Shown one piece after another: positions 55,219 through 64,000 of a stretch of DNA of 64,000 nucleotides. The notes below the pieces were generated by a model that was not told the DNA's origin, ran no database searches, and saw only the letters and a list, made by a program, of their open reading frames with translations. Each line of letters begins with the position of its first letter. Position 1 is the first letter of the stretch. Made by a program: the position numbers and the translations under genes. The stretch comes from Mycobacterium sp. SVM_VP21 (GTDB lineage: Bacteria; Actinomycetota; Actinomycetes; Mycobacteriales; Mycobacteriaceae): NCBI GenBank assembly GCA_024758765.1, contig CP101406.1, forward strand, positions 2,480,001 through 2,544,000, in the 5' to 3' direction.

Positions 55219-55620
55219 GACGTTGAGGGCCTGGCGGTTCGTCTGGTCAACCATGGTTTGCTGCCGGCCGCGGCAGTGCCGGTGCGGTACGCGGCAGCCA
55301 TGGGCGCCAACGCGGTGGCAGCCCTCGCCTCGGGGTAGGTGCTACGGCCGGTTCGGCGGCAAGGTCGTGTTGAGTCTGCCGATCCTGCCGGCTGTGGCGG
55401 TGTTCGCCTTCGCCGGCAGCGTCACCGTGGCGGTGGCCGGGGCGACGAGCCAGCGCCTGCCGGGCGTTCGCCGCCGGGCCGGGTGCGGCCGGGGTCGGCG
55501 GGGTTCTCACCGGTTGGCTCTACGACGTGTCGGTCGGCGCGCTGATCGCGTCGGTCCTGGGGATTCAACTGCTCGCACTCGTGGTCGCGGGCGCATCCAA
55601 GGTTTGCTGGATACGCAATC
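55219..55620 (+). pseudogene. Decayed MFS transporter fragment
   Basis: The 783-bp gap between the Hsp70-like and cutinase genes holds a broken transporter in three frames: LPAAAVPVRYAAAMGANAVA (frame of 55234, ending at TAG 55336), YGRFGGKVVLSLPILPAVAV (from 55343, shifted by one) and GVLTGWLYDVSVGALIASVL (frame of 55506). The order and content match the last membrane segments of a major facilitator protein, with an internal deletion. No intact frame exists. In the remaining 55036-55218 and 55621-55818 I see nothing beyond a possible -10 box TAAAAT for the Hsp70-like gene (minus strand, 55087-55092). Confidence 0.75.
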
Positions 55621-55818
55621 CTCAGACGTCACCTCGAGGACACCCGACGGACAACGCCCGGTAACACAAGGCCGCATCTGAACCGATCTCAGCTGTGACT
55701 CAGATATCCGATATGAACTACTCAGCATATCGCAGACGATCGGTCAGCAACCACTGAATAGGTTCACTGCCTGGGGTGTCCGCTGCACACGAGGCGCTTC
55801 GTATGCCACCATGTACCG

Positions 55819-56493
55819 GTGAACCCACGACGGATCCTTCGCTCCCTCGGTGTTGTTCTGGCCCTGACTTGGCTGCTGCACAGCACCGTCGCGCCCCCTC
55901 CCGCTGCCTTCGCAGACCCCTGTCCGGATGTCCAAGTCTTGTTTGCTAGAGGCACTGGCGAGGAAGCCGGCCTGGGCGAGACCGGGCAAGCATTTGTGAA
56001 CTCGCTACGGAACCGACTGCCCGAGCGGCCAGTGGACGTCTACGCCATCGATTACCCGGCCACCAACGACTGGCCGACCGGCATTCAAGGCATCCGTGAC
56101 GCCACTGCCCACATCGAGGCCACGGCAGCGAATTGCCCCAAGACCAAGATGGTGCTCGGGGGCTTCTCGCAGGGCGCTGCGGTGATGGGCTTCTCGACCG
56201 CCAGCGCCATCCCGGACGGGGTGGAAGGGGTCGACATACCACGGCCGATGCCCCCGGAAGTGGCTGACCACGTCGCCGCCGTGGTGCTCTTCGGAACCCC
56301 GAACGACCGGGCTATGAATTTCCTCGGCCAACCGCCCTTGGTCATCGGCCCGGCATACGCCGCCAAGACCATCCAGCTGTGTGCGCTCGAGGACCCGGTC
56401 TGCTCCGAGGGACTGAACTTCTCCGCGCACGCTCCCGGCGCCTATGACGGCATCGCCGACGAGGGCGCGGCGTACGCGGCAAACCGCCTTTAA
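55819..56493 (+). CDS. Secreted cutinase-family serine esterase, copy 1
   Basis: 224 residues from GTG 55819. Signal peptide (VVLALTWLLHSTVAPPPAAF, cleavage after AFA). Cutinase motifs: CPDVQVLFARGTGEEAGLGE, nucleophile MVLGGFSQGAAVMGF, Asp loop ALEDPVCSEG and His in NFSAHAPGAYD; Cys pairs as in the family. Mycobacterial cutinase-like proteins are lipases, phospholipases or thioesterases. A paralog follows 90 bp downstream. Confidence 0.92.
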   Translation: MNPRRILRSLGVVLALTWLLHSTVAPPPAAFADPCPDVQVLFARGTGEEAGLGETGQAFVNSLRNRLPERPVDVYAIDYPATNDWPTGIQGIRDATAHIEATAANCPKTKMVLGGFSQGAAVMGFSTASAIPDGVEGVDIPRPMPPEVADHVAAVVLFGTPNDRAMNFLGQPPLVIGPAYAAKTIQLCALEDPVCSEGLNFSAHAPGAYDGIADEGAAYAANRL

Positions 56494-56583
56494 CCTCCGT
56501 TTTCGCTCCGCACGGCCTACTTTGCGGTTTGCTGATTCGCAACCCGCAGGCCAGTGGCCAGCAAGACATGTCAGCATTTAGGG

Positions 56584-57243
56584 ATGAATTTGCGTAACAC
56601 TGTTCGCAGCTTCGCTGCCGCGGCGATGCTCACCGGAACCCTGGTGGCCGCGCCGGTGGGCCTGCCCATCGCATCCGCAGAGCCTTGCCCGGACGCCGAA
56701 GTGGTGTTCGCCCGCGGCTCCGGCCAGCCCGTCGGGCTCGGTGACGTCGGTGACGCGTTCGTCGGCTCCTTGCAGGAGCAGCTGGCAGGCCTCAACGTGA
56801 ACGTCTACCCGGTCGAGTACCCGGCGAGCACCGACTACCGCAACAGCGCGGTGCTCGGTGAGTCTGACGCCACCGCCCACATTCAGGCCACGGTCACCAA
56901 CTGCCCCAAGACCAAGCTCGTGCTCGGCGGCTACTCCCAAGGCGCCAGCGTCATCGCCATGTCCAGCAATGCGCTGCCGGCGCCGGTCGCCAACCACGTG
57001 GTCGCGGTGGCGCTGTTCGGCCCGCCGTCGAGCCCGTACTCCACCTCGTTGTGGGGCGGCCCACTGCCGGTCCTCGCCTCGTCCTACCGCCCGAAAACCA
57101 TCGACTTCTGTCTGACGGGCGACATCTACTGCGAAGACAGCGGAAGCGTCGTCCCGCACCTGATGTACGTGCAGGACGGCAAGACCGTGGAAGCCGCGAC
57201 ATTCGTAGCGAGCCGACTCAGGGCCGGCCAGAGCGTCAGCTAG
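56584..57243 (+). CDS. Secreted cutinase-family serine esterase, copy 2
   Basis: 219 residues from ATG 56584. Signal peptide (TVRSFAAAAMLTGTLVAAPV, cleavage near ASA). CPDAEVVFARGSGQPVGLGD, nucleophile VLGGYSQGASVIAM, Asp in FCLTGDIYCEDSG and His in VVPHLMYVQDG. Shorter than copy 1 by loss of the DGVEGVDIPRP loop. The pair is a tandem duplication that has diverged well, so it is old. Confidence 0.92.
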   Translation: MNLRNTVRSFAAAAMLTGTLVAAPVGLPIASAEPCPDAEVVFARGSGQPVGLGDVGDAFVGSLQEQLAGLNVNVYPVEYPASTDYRNSAVLGESDATAHIQATVTNCPKTKLVLGGYSQGASVIAMSSNALPAPVANHVVAVALFGPPSSPYSTSLWGGPLPVLASSYRPKTIDFCLTGDIYCEDSGSVVPHLMYVQDGKTVEAATFVASRLRAGQSVS

Positions 57244-57254
57244 GCCCGACGCGG

Positions 57255-58826
57255 TCAGAACAGGGTCGGGACCCGCGCGTCGATCAGGTGCGGCCCCGGC
57301 TCGGCGACGGCGCGGCGGAACTGTTCGGCGAGCTCCTCGCACGTGGTGGCCACCGTGGCCGGCACCCCGAACCCCTCGGCGATCTTCGCGAAATCCATGT
57401 TCGGCCGCGACAGGTCGAGCAGAGCCTCTGCCTTTGGGCCGCGGCCGCCCCCTTCGCCCTCGGCGCCCACCCGGGCCAGCTCCATGCGCAGGATCGCGTA
57501 CGAGCTGTTGTTGATCAACACGACGGTCACGTTGGCGTTCTCGCGTGCCATGGTCCACAACGCGGAGATGGTGTAGGCCGCACTGCCGTCGGCCTGCAGC
57601 GCGATCACCGGCCGATCCGGCGCCGCGATGGCAGCGCCCAGCGCCACCGGCAGGCCCTGTCCGATCGCCCCTCCGGTCAGCGTGAGCACATCGTGGCGAG
57701 GTGAGCCGGCGGTAGCCGCCGGCAGCATCAGGCCCGAGGTGTTGGCCTCGTCGGAGATGATCGCGTTGTCCGGCAGCAGCGCCCCGATCACCTGCGCCCA
57801 GTTCTGCGGGGTGAGATCGCCGGTTGGAAGCTCGGGGACGGCGGCCGGCGCCGGCCGCGGCGGCACACCGGGCGCCACCGCCTCGGCCAGCTGCGCCAGC
57901 GCGGCCGTCACGTCGGTCTCCAGACCGGCCAGGTTGTGCACGACGCAGCCCTCGGGAACCAGGTCGCTGGGCTTACCGGGGTAGGCGAAGAACGACACCG
58001 GCGACCGGGTGCCGGCCACCACCAGGTGCTTGATCCCGTCGAGTTGGAATGCGGCCTGCTCGGCCAGGTAGCCGAGACGGTCGATCGGCGGGACCCCGGC
58101 ACCGCGCGTGAGCCGGGCCGGGAAGGTCTCGACGAGTGCGCGCGCGCCGGTCGCGGCGGCGATACGGTCGGTGGCCTCCAGCGCGCGCACATCGCCGGCG
58201 GCAGGGCCACCGATCAGCAGTGCCGCGGACTCACCGCTGCGCAACACCTCGGCGATCTCGGCGACCGCCTGCTTGTCGGGCGCGGCCGGCGGCACCGGCT
58301 GGACCGGGCCGGCGGCTCGCGCACCGTCGTCCCAGGAGATGTCGGCGGGCAGGATCAGGTTGGCTATCTGCGCCGGGCTGGCCATGGCCGCCGCTACCGC
58401 TTCGGCGGCATCGCGGCCGACGTCACCGCCGGAGCCGGTGCGGCGCACCCACCCGTGGGTCCAGTCGGTCAGCGGCTCGATGTCGGATTCCAGCGGTGCG
58501 TCGTACTTCTTGTGGTAGGTGGCGTGGTCACCGATGACGTTGACCACCGGCACGTGTGCGCGGCGGGCGTTGTGCAGGTTGGCCAGGCCATTACCCAGAC
58601 CGGGCCCCAAGTGCAGCAGGGTGGCGGCGGGCTTTGCGGCCACCCGGGCGTACCCGTCGGCGGCACCGGTCACCACGCCTTCGAACAGGCACAGCACCCC
58701 GCGCATCTGCGGCACCGAGTCCAAGGCGGCCACGAAATGCATCTCGGAAGTACCTGGGTTGGCGAAGCAGACCTGCACCCCGCTGTCGACCAGGGTGGCG
58801 ATCAGGGCCTGTGCTCCGTTAGTCAT
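57255..58826 (-). CDS. ilvX: ThDP-dependent enzyme, IlvX type (acetolactate synthase homolog)
   Basis: 523 residues from ATG 58826. N-terminal Pyr domain with the activating Glu in CLFEGVVTGAADGYARV and NPGTSEMHFVAAL, central domain, and C-terminal PP domain with ADGSAAYTISALWTMAREN and VTVVLINNSSY (Mg/ThDP motif with ADG in place of GDG). It resembles Rv3509c (IlvX) and benzoylformate-decarboxylase relatives more than true IlvB. An insertion GAEGEGGGRGPKAEAL sits near the end. The adjacent FAD 2-hydroxyacid dehydrogenase suggests the 2-oxoacid substrate comes from that enzyme. Confidence 0.88.
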   Translation of the reverse strand: MTNGAQALIATLVDSGVQVCFANPGTSEMHFVAALDSVPQMRGVLCLFEGVVTGAADGYARVAAKPAATLLHLGPGLGNGLANLHNARRAHVPVVNVIGDHATYHKKYDAPLESDIEPLTDWTHGWVRRTGSGGDVGRDAAEAVAAAMASPAQIANLILPADISWDDGARAAGPVQPVPPAAPDKQAVAEIAEVLRSGESAALLIGGPAAGDVRALEATDRIAAATGARALVETFPARLTRGAGVPPIDRLGYLAEQAAFQLDGIKHLVVAGTRSPVSFFAYPGKPSDLVPEGCVVHNLAGLETDVTAALAQLAEAVAPGVPPRPAPAAVPELPTGDLTPQNWAQVIGALLPDNAIISDEANTSGLMLPAATAGSPRHDVLTLTGGAIGQGLPVALGAAIAAPDRPVIALQADGSAAYTISALWTMARENANVTVVLINNSSYAILRMELARVGAEGEGGGRGPKAEALLDLSRPNMDFAKIAEGFGVPATVATTCEELAEQFRRAVAEPGPHLIDARVPTLF

Positions 58827-58879
58827 ATGACTGCCTTTCTTGCCGAGCACCAAAAATTGCGGGACGCGCAATCTGCTGC

Positions 58880-60271
58880 CTATAGAAGCACGCCCGGATT
58901 GAGGATCCCGGCGGGGTCGAAGGCATCCTTGATCCGGCGCATCAAAGCGATCTTGACCGGGTCCTCCAGCTCCAGGAAATGCTGCGTCTTGACCCGTCCC
59001 AGACCGTGCTCACCGGAGATGGCGCCGCCGAGGTCCATCGCGGTCGCGAAGATGTCGTGCAGCAGCCGGTGGCGGACCTCGTCGTCGGCGCAGAACACCG
59101 CCAGGTGGACGTTGCCGTCACCGGCGTGTCCGCAGCCGACCACTCCGGCTCCCGCCGTTTGGGCTAATCCCTGTGCCTTGGTGAGGAACTGGTGCATCTC
59201 GGCCCGCGGGACCACCACGTCGATCACGTCATGCGCACCGGCGGCCTTGGCCGTCCAAAACGCCTTCTCGCGGGCCTCGATCAAGGCATGCGCTGAATTG
59301 CCCTCCAGCACATATACATCGTCGGCGCCGAGTGAGGCGAGCAGTTCACCCAGCATGGCCACGTCGTCGTCGAGGCGCTCACGGTCACGGTTCTCCACCC
59401 CCACCACCAGGTAGGCCTCGGCGGTCTCACGCACCGCGTCGGGGATGCCCAGGTTCAGGTTCTGCGAGTAACTGATCGCGGCCAGAGTGAGCTTGTCGAC
59501 GTATTCGAGGATCACCGGGTCCACCCCACTGCGCACCACCGCCGGCACCGCGCGCATCACCGCGGGCAGATCGCAGAACGGCGCCAACAACGTGGCAGAG
59601 TGCCCGAGCCGAGGATAGAGCCGCACGGTGACCTCGGTGGCCAGCGCGCAGGTGCCCTCCGAACCGATGATGAGCTGGGTCAGGTCATAACCGGTGGACA
59701 GCTTGGTGATTCGCCCCCCGGTGCGGATCAGCTCGCCGGTCGGCAACGCGGCCTGCAGGCCGAGCACGTTGTGCCGCGTCACCCCGTATTTGACCGCGCG
59801 CATACCGCCGGCGTTGGTACCGACGTTGCCTCCAACACTGGCGGACAGTTCCCCGGGGAAGACGGTGTACATCAGCCCCGCCTCGGCCGTCGCGGTGTCG
59901 AGGTCGGCCAGCGTGACCCCGGGCTGCACCACCGCAACCTGATTGTCGGTGTCGATCTCCAGGATCGCGTTCATCCGCTCGAAGGAGATCAGCAGACCGT
60001 CGGGGCACGGCCGCGCGCCGGCCGACATGCCGGTGCCCGAACCGCGAGCCGTCACCGGAACCTTCGCCTCGGTTGCCGCGGCCAACAGCGCCGCAACCTG
60101 CTCGGCGGTCTGCGGGCGGGCAACGTAGCTCGGCGTCACCGGGGCTCCGACCAGTGCCTCGTCATGGGCATAGTCGGGGCCGATCTGCTCGCCGGTGAGC
60201 AATGCGCCTGCTCCGACGATGTCGGCGAACTTGCGCGCGGCCTCAAGACGTGAGCTGTCTACCGTGGACAT
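58880..60271 (-). CDS. GlcD-type FAD-linked 2-hydroxyacid dehydrogenase
   Basis: 463 residues. FAD_binding_4 domain with VPVTARGSGTGMSAGARPCP, FPGELSASVGGNVGTNAGG, LIIGSEGTCALATEVTVRL and the C-terminal GCGHAGDGNVHLAVF and GAISGEHGLGRVK motifs. Belongs with glycolate oxidase GlcD and D-lactate dehydrogenases. It lies upstream of the IlvX-like gene in the same orientation with a 53-bp gap. Confidence 0.93.
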   Translation of the reverse strand: MSTVDSSRLEAARKFADIVGAGALLTGEQIGPDYAHDEALVGAPVTPSYVARPQTAEQVAALLAAATEAKVPVTARGSGTGMSAGARPCPDGLLISFERMNAILEIDTDNQVAVVQPGVTLADLDTATAEAGLMYTVFPGELSASVGGNVGTNAGGMRAVKYGVTRHNVLGLQAALPTGELIRTGGRITKLSTGYDLTQLIIGSEGTCALATEVTVRLYPRLGHSATLLAPFCDLPAVMRAVPAVVRSGVDPVILEYVDKLTLAAISYSQNLNLGIPDAVRETAEAYLVVGVENRDRERLDDDVAMLGELLASLGADDVYVLEGNSAHALIEAREKAFWTAKAAGAHDVIDVVVPRAEMHQFLTKAQGLAQTAGAGVVGCGHAGDGNVHLAVFCADDEVRHRLLHDIFATAMDLGGAISGEHGLGRVKTQHFLELEDPVKIALMRRIKDAFDPAGILNPGVLL

Positions 60272-60277
60272 CCGTCC

Positions 60278-62638
<2,361 letters not shown>

Positions 62639-62775
62639 GCCGACGGACCCTACCGAACGCCGCTGACGATTCCTGGGTGCGGGACGGCGTGGGCCCGCCG
62701 CGCCACTTAGATGCCGACACAGATCCATAGCCGCGACTTGAGGCATCCGAGCCCGAACCGCGAGAAGATGGCACC

Positions 62776-63486
62776 GTGACGACCTATGCCGAGATCCGCA
62801 ACAACGCACCGCTGTGGCCGGGGGTGATGGACCGCTCACTGCTGGGCAACCGGCAGGCGCAAGCCGCGCTGTATCTGGCCGACATGGCCAAGCGGGGCAA
62901 GTGGAGCACGGTGATCCGGGAACTCGACCGCGGCGATCACGTGGTCGATGTCAAGGCGTGGCGGCCCGGAGGCAAGACCTGGCTGACGGTGCTGCATCAG
63001 GCCGGCTGGCACGGCGCGTCTGTCGACGTCGCGTCCTGGCTGATCGAGCAGGGTGCGCTGCGCTCGCAACCGGACGCCGCCGGTCGCACGGCTTTCGACC
63101 TGGCCGTTGAGCACCAACGGTCGGCCGAACTGCTGGAGGTGCTCAAGCCTCCGCCGGCCGCCCTCGACCCGGACCGGATCGCCGCGCTCAACTTCCAGCT
63201 CACCACCGTGATCGACGACCTGGTCCAACACCTGTTCCGCGGTGGCGAACTGCGCCAGATGCTCCGCTATCCCCCGGTCGAGGTGCTGCACGAGCTGCCC
63301 AGAAAACAACTGTGGTTCCCGGTGCCCTACCTGTGGGGCGGATTTCGGATCGGTCTGTGCGATGACGACATCGAAGTGGTCGGCGGTTATCGAGAACTCG
63401 ACCCGGTCGGCGATGTGCACGTCGCGACGGTCGGCTACCTCATCACACCCGAGGGCCCGTCGCAGATCTACGAGGGTTACGAATAG
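62776..63486 (+). CDS. Ankyrin-repeat-like protein, unknown
   Basis: 236 residues from GTG 62776. An ankyrin-like pair is visible at about 55-120: TWLTVLHQAGWHGASVDVAS WLIEQGALRS and DAAGRTAFDLAVEHQRSAEL. The C-terminal half (LNFQLTTVIDDLVQHLFRGG, KQLWFPVPYLWGGFRI) is not a domain I recognise. No signal peptide. The end overlaps the convergent synthetase gene by 10 bp. Confidence 0.7.
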   Translation: MTTYAEIRNNAPLWPGVMDRSLLGNRQAQAALYLADMAKRGKWSTVIRELDRGDHVVDVKAWRPGGKTWLTVLHQAGWHGASVDVASWLIEQGALRSQPDAAGRTAFDLAVEHQRSAELLEVLKPPPAALDPDRIAALNFQLTTVIDDLVQHLFRGGELRQMLRYPPVEVLHELPRKQLWFPVPYLWGGFRIGLCDDDIEVVGGYRELDPVGDVHVATVGYLITPEGPSQIYEGYE

Positions 63487-64000
63487 CCACTGATCTGACG
63501 CAACTGTCCCTTGGCGATCTTGCCGCCGGATGAGCGCGGCAACTCGTCGATGACGACAAGGCGCTCCGGCAGCAGCTCTTTGGACACCCCGAGGTCCAGC
63601 AGGTGCTCGACGAGTTCCGCCAATTCCAAGGTACCGGCGCTCGCGCGTGCCACCTCCGCGAGTTCGACGTAGACACAGACCTTTTCGCCGAACACTTCGT
63701 CGCGCATCGGCACCGCGGCCGCCACCGCGATCGCTGGATGGGTCATCACCGCGTCCTCCACCTGGGCGGCGCTGATGTTCTTGCCGCCGCGCAGAATGAA
63801 ATCCGAGGTCCGGCCGGTGACGCTCAGATAGCCTTCGGCGTCGATCTCGCAGATGTCGCCCATGCGCATCCAGCCGTCGGCGGTGAACAGCTTGTCGTGG
63901 TCGATCCCGTTGAGATAGCCGAGGCTGGTGGCCGGGCCGCGGCAGGCGGGCTGCCCCCGGCCGGTGTCGGTCACGTCGGTGTTGCCGTCCTCGCCGCCGA
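63477..64000 (-). CDS. Acyl-CoA synthetase, C-terminal part (5' end outside window)
   Basis: The frame is open to the window edge. Residues of an ANL enzyme C-terminal domain: GWMRMGDICEIDAEGYLSVT, GRTSDFILRGGKNISAAQVE (A8), VPMRDEVFGEKVCVYVE and the catalytic Lys in RSSGGKIAKGQLR (A10). A FadD-type fatty or aromatic acid ligase; the specificity region is not in the window. Confidence 0.9.
   Translation of the reverse strand, partial: GGEDGNTDVTDTGRGQPACRGPATSLGYLNGIDHDKLFTADGWMRMGDICEIDAEGYLSVTGRTSDFILRGGKNISAAQVEDAVMTHPAIAVAAAVPMRDEVFGEKVCVYVELAEVARASAGTLELAELVEHLLDLGVSKELLPERLVVIDELPRSSGGKIAKGQLRQISGYS

Overview
The window is a high-GC actinobacterial chromosome segment and is clearly mycobacterial. 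Gene order across most of it follows the M. tuberculosis stretch Rv2221c to about Rv2264c: glnE, glnA2, hip1, panB, CYTH-CHAD gene, rnpB, RNase H/phosphatase, NIF3, ptkA-ptpA, SURF1, ahpE, aceE, mabR, fabD-acpM-kasA-kasB-accD6, glpD, diacylglycerol kinase, mscR and a metallo-beta-lactamase-fold gene. Extra genes and remnants sit between these blocks. I infer a non-tuberculous Mycobacterium (sensu lato); the species cannot be fixed from the sequence alone.

Region 1 (1-9370): tail of a PE-PPE-like protein, then on the minus strand hip1, glnA2, glnE and a thioesterase, followed by panB and a CYTH-CHAD protein on the plus strand. glnA2 and glnE form a nitrogen-control unit. Region 2 (9371-13979): a protein with two tandem HIRAN-like domains, the RNase P RNA gene, a 2OG-Fe(II) oxygenase, and a methyltransferase plus thioredoxin-reductase-like pair divergent from an XRE-cupin regulator with two matching operator-like palindromes. 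Region 3 (13995-24285): the conserved Rv2228c-Rv2240c block. cobC and cobD are missing from their usual positions. In their neighbourhood are an F420-type oxidoreductase, an acyl-CoA synthetase, a KmtR-type Ni/Co sensor with a 38% histidine small protein, and tRNA-Val.

Region 4 (24473-34377): pyruvate dehydrogenase E1 (aceE), then the mycolic acid FAS-II operon preceded by its regulator gene mabR. Region 5 (34383-45212): SDR/LysR pair, a histidine-phosphatase-like secreted protein lacking a catalytic His opposite a PucR-type regulator, a beheaded FAD monooxygenase, then TetR-glpD facing an AgpS-like/diacylglycerol kinase pair (glycerolipid metabolism). Region 6 (45296-51630): DUF3145 protein, serine hydrolase, AraC regulator with a direct-repeat operator, and an operon of amidohydrolase, mscR and an MBL-fold hydrolase that ends inside a MIRU-like tandem repeat. 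Region 7 (51633-64000): SHOCT membrane protein, SABATH-type methyltransferase, membrane Hsp70-like protein, broken MFS transporter, two tandem cutinases, an IlvX/GlcD pair, Tex, an ankyrin-like protein and the 3' part of an acyl-CoA synthetase.

Non-coding structure worth noting: a dispersed element of about 51 bp with inverted ends, present three times (one copy in frame inside the AraC gene); the MIRU-like tandem array; two strong hairpin terminators (27271-27319, 34314-34377); and several palindromes or direct repeats in divergent promoters. Locus names from M. tuberculosis are recalled from knowledge of the families and synteny, not from a search.
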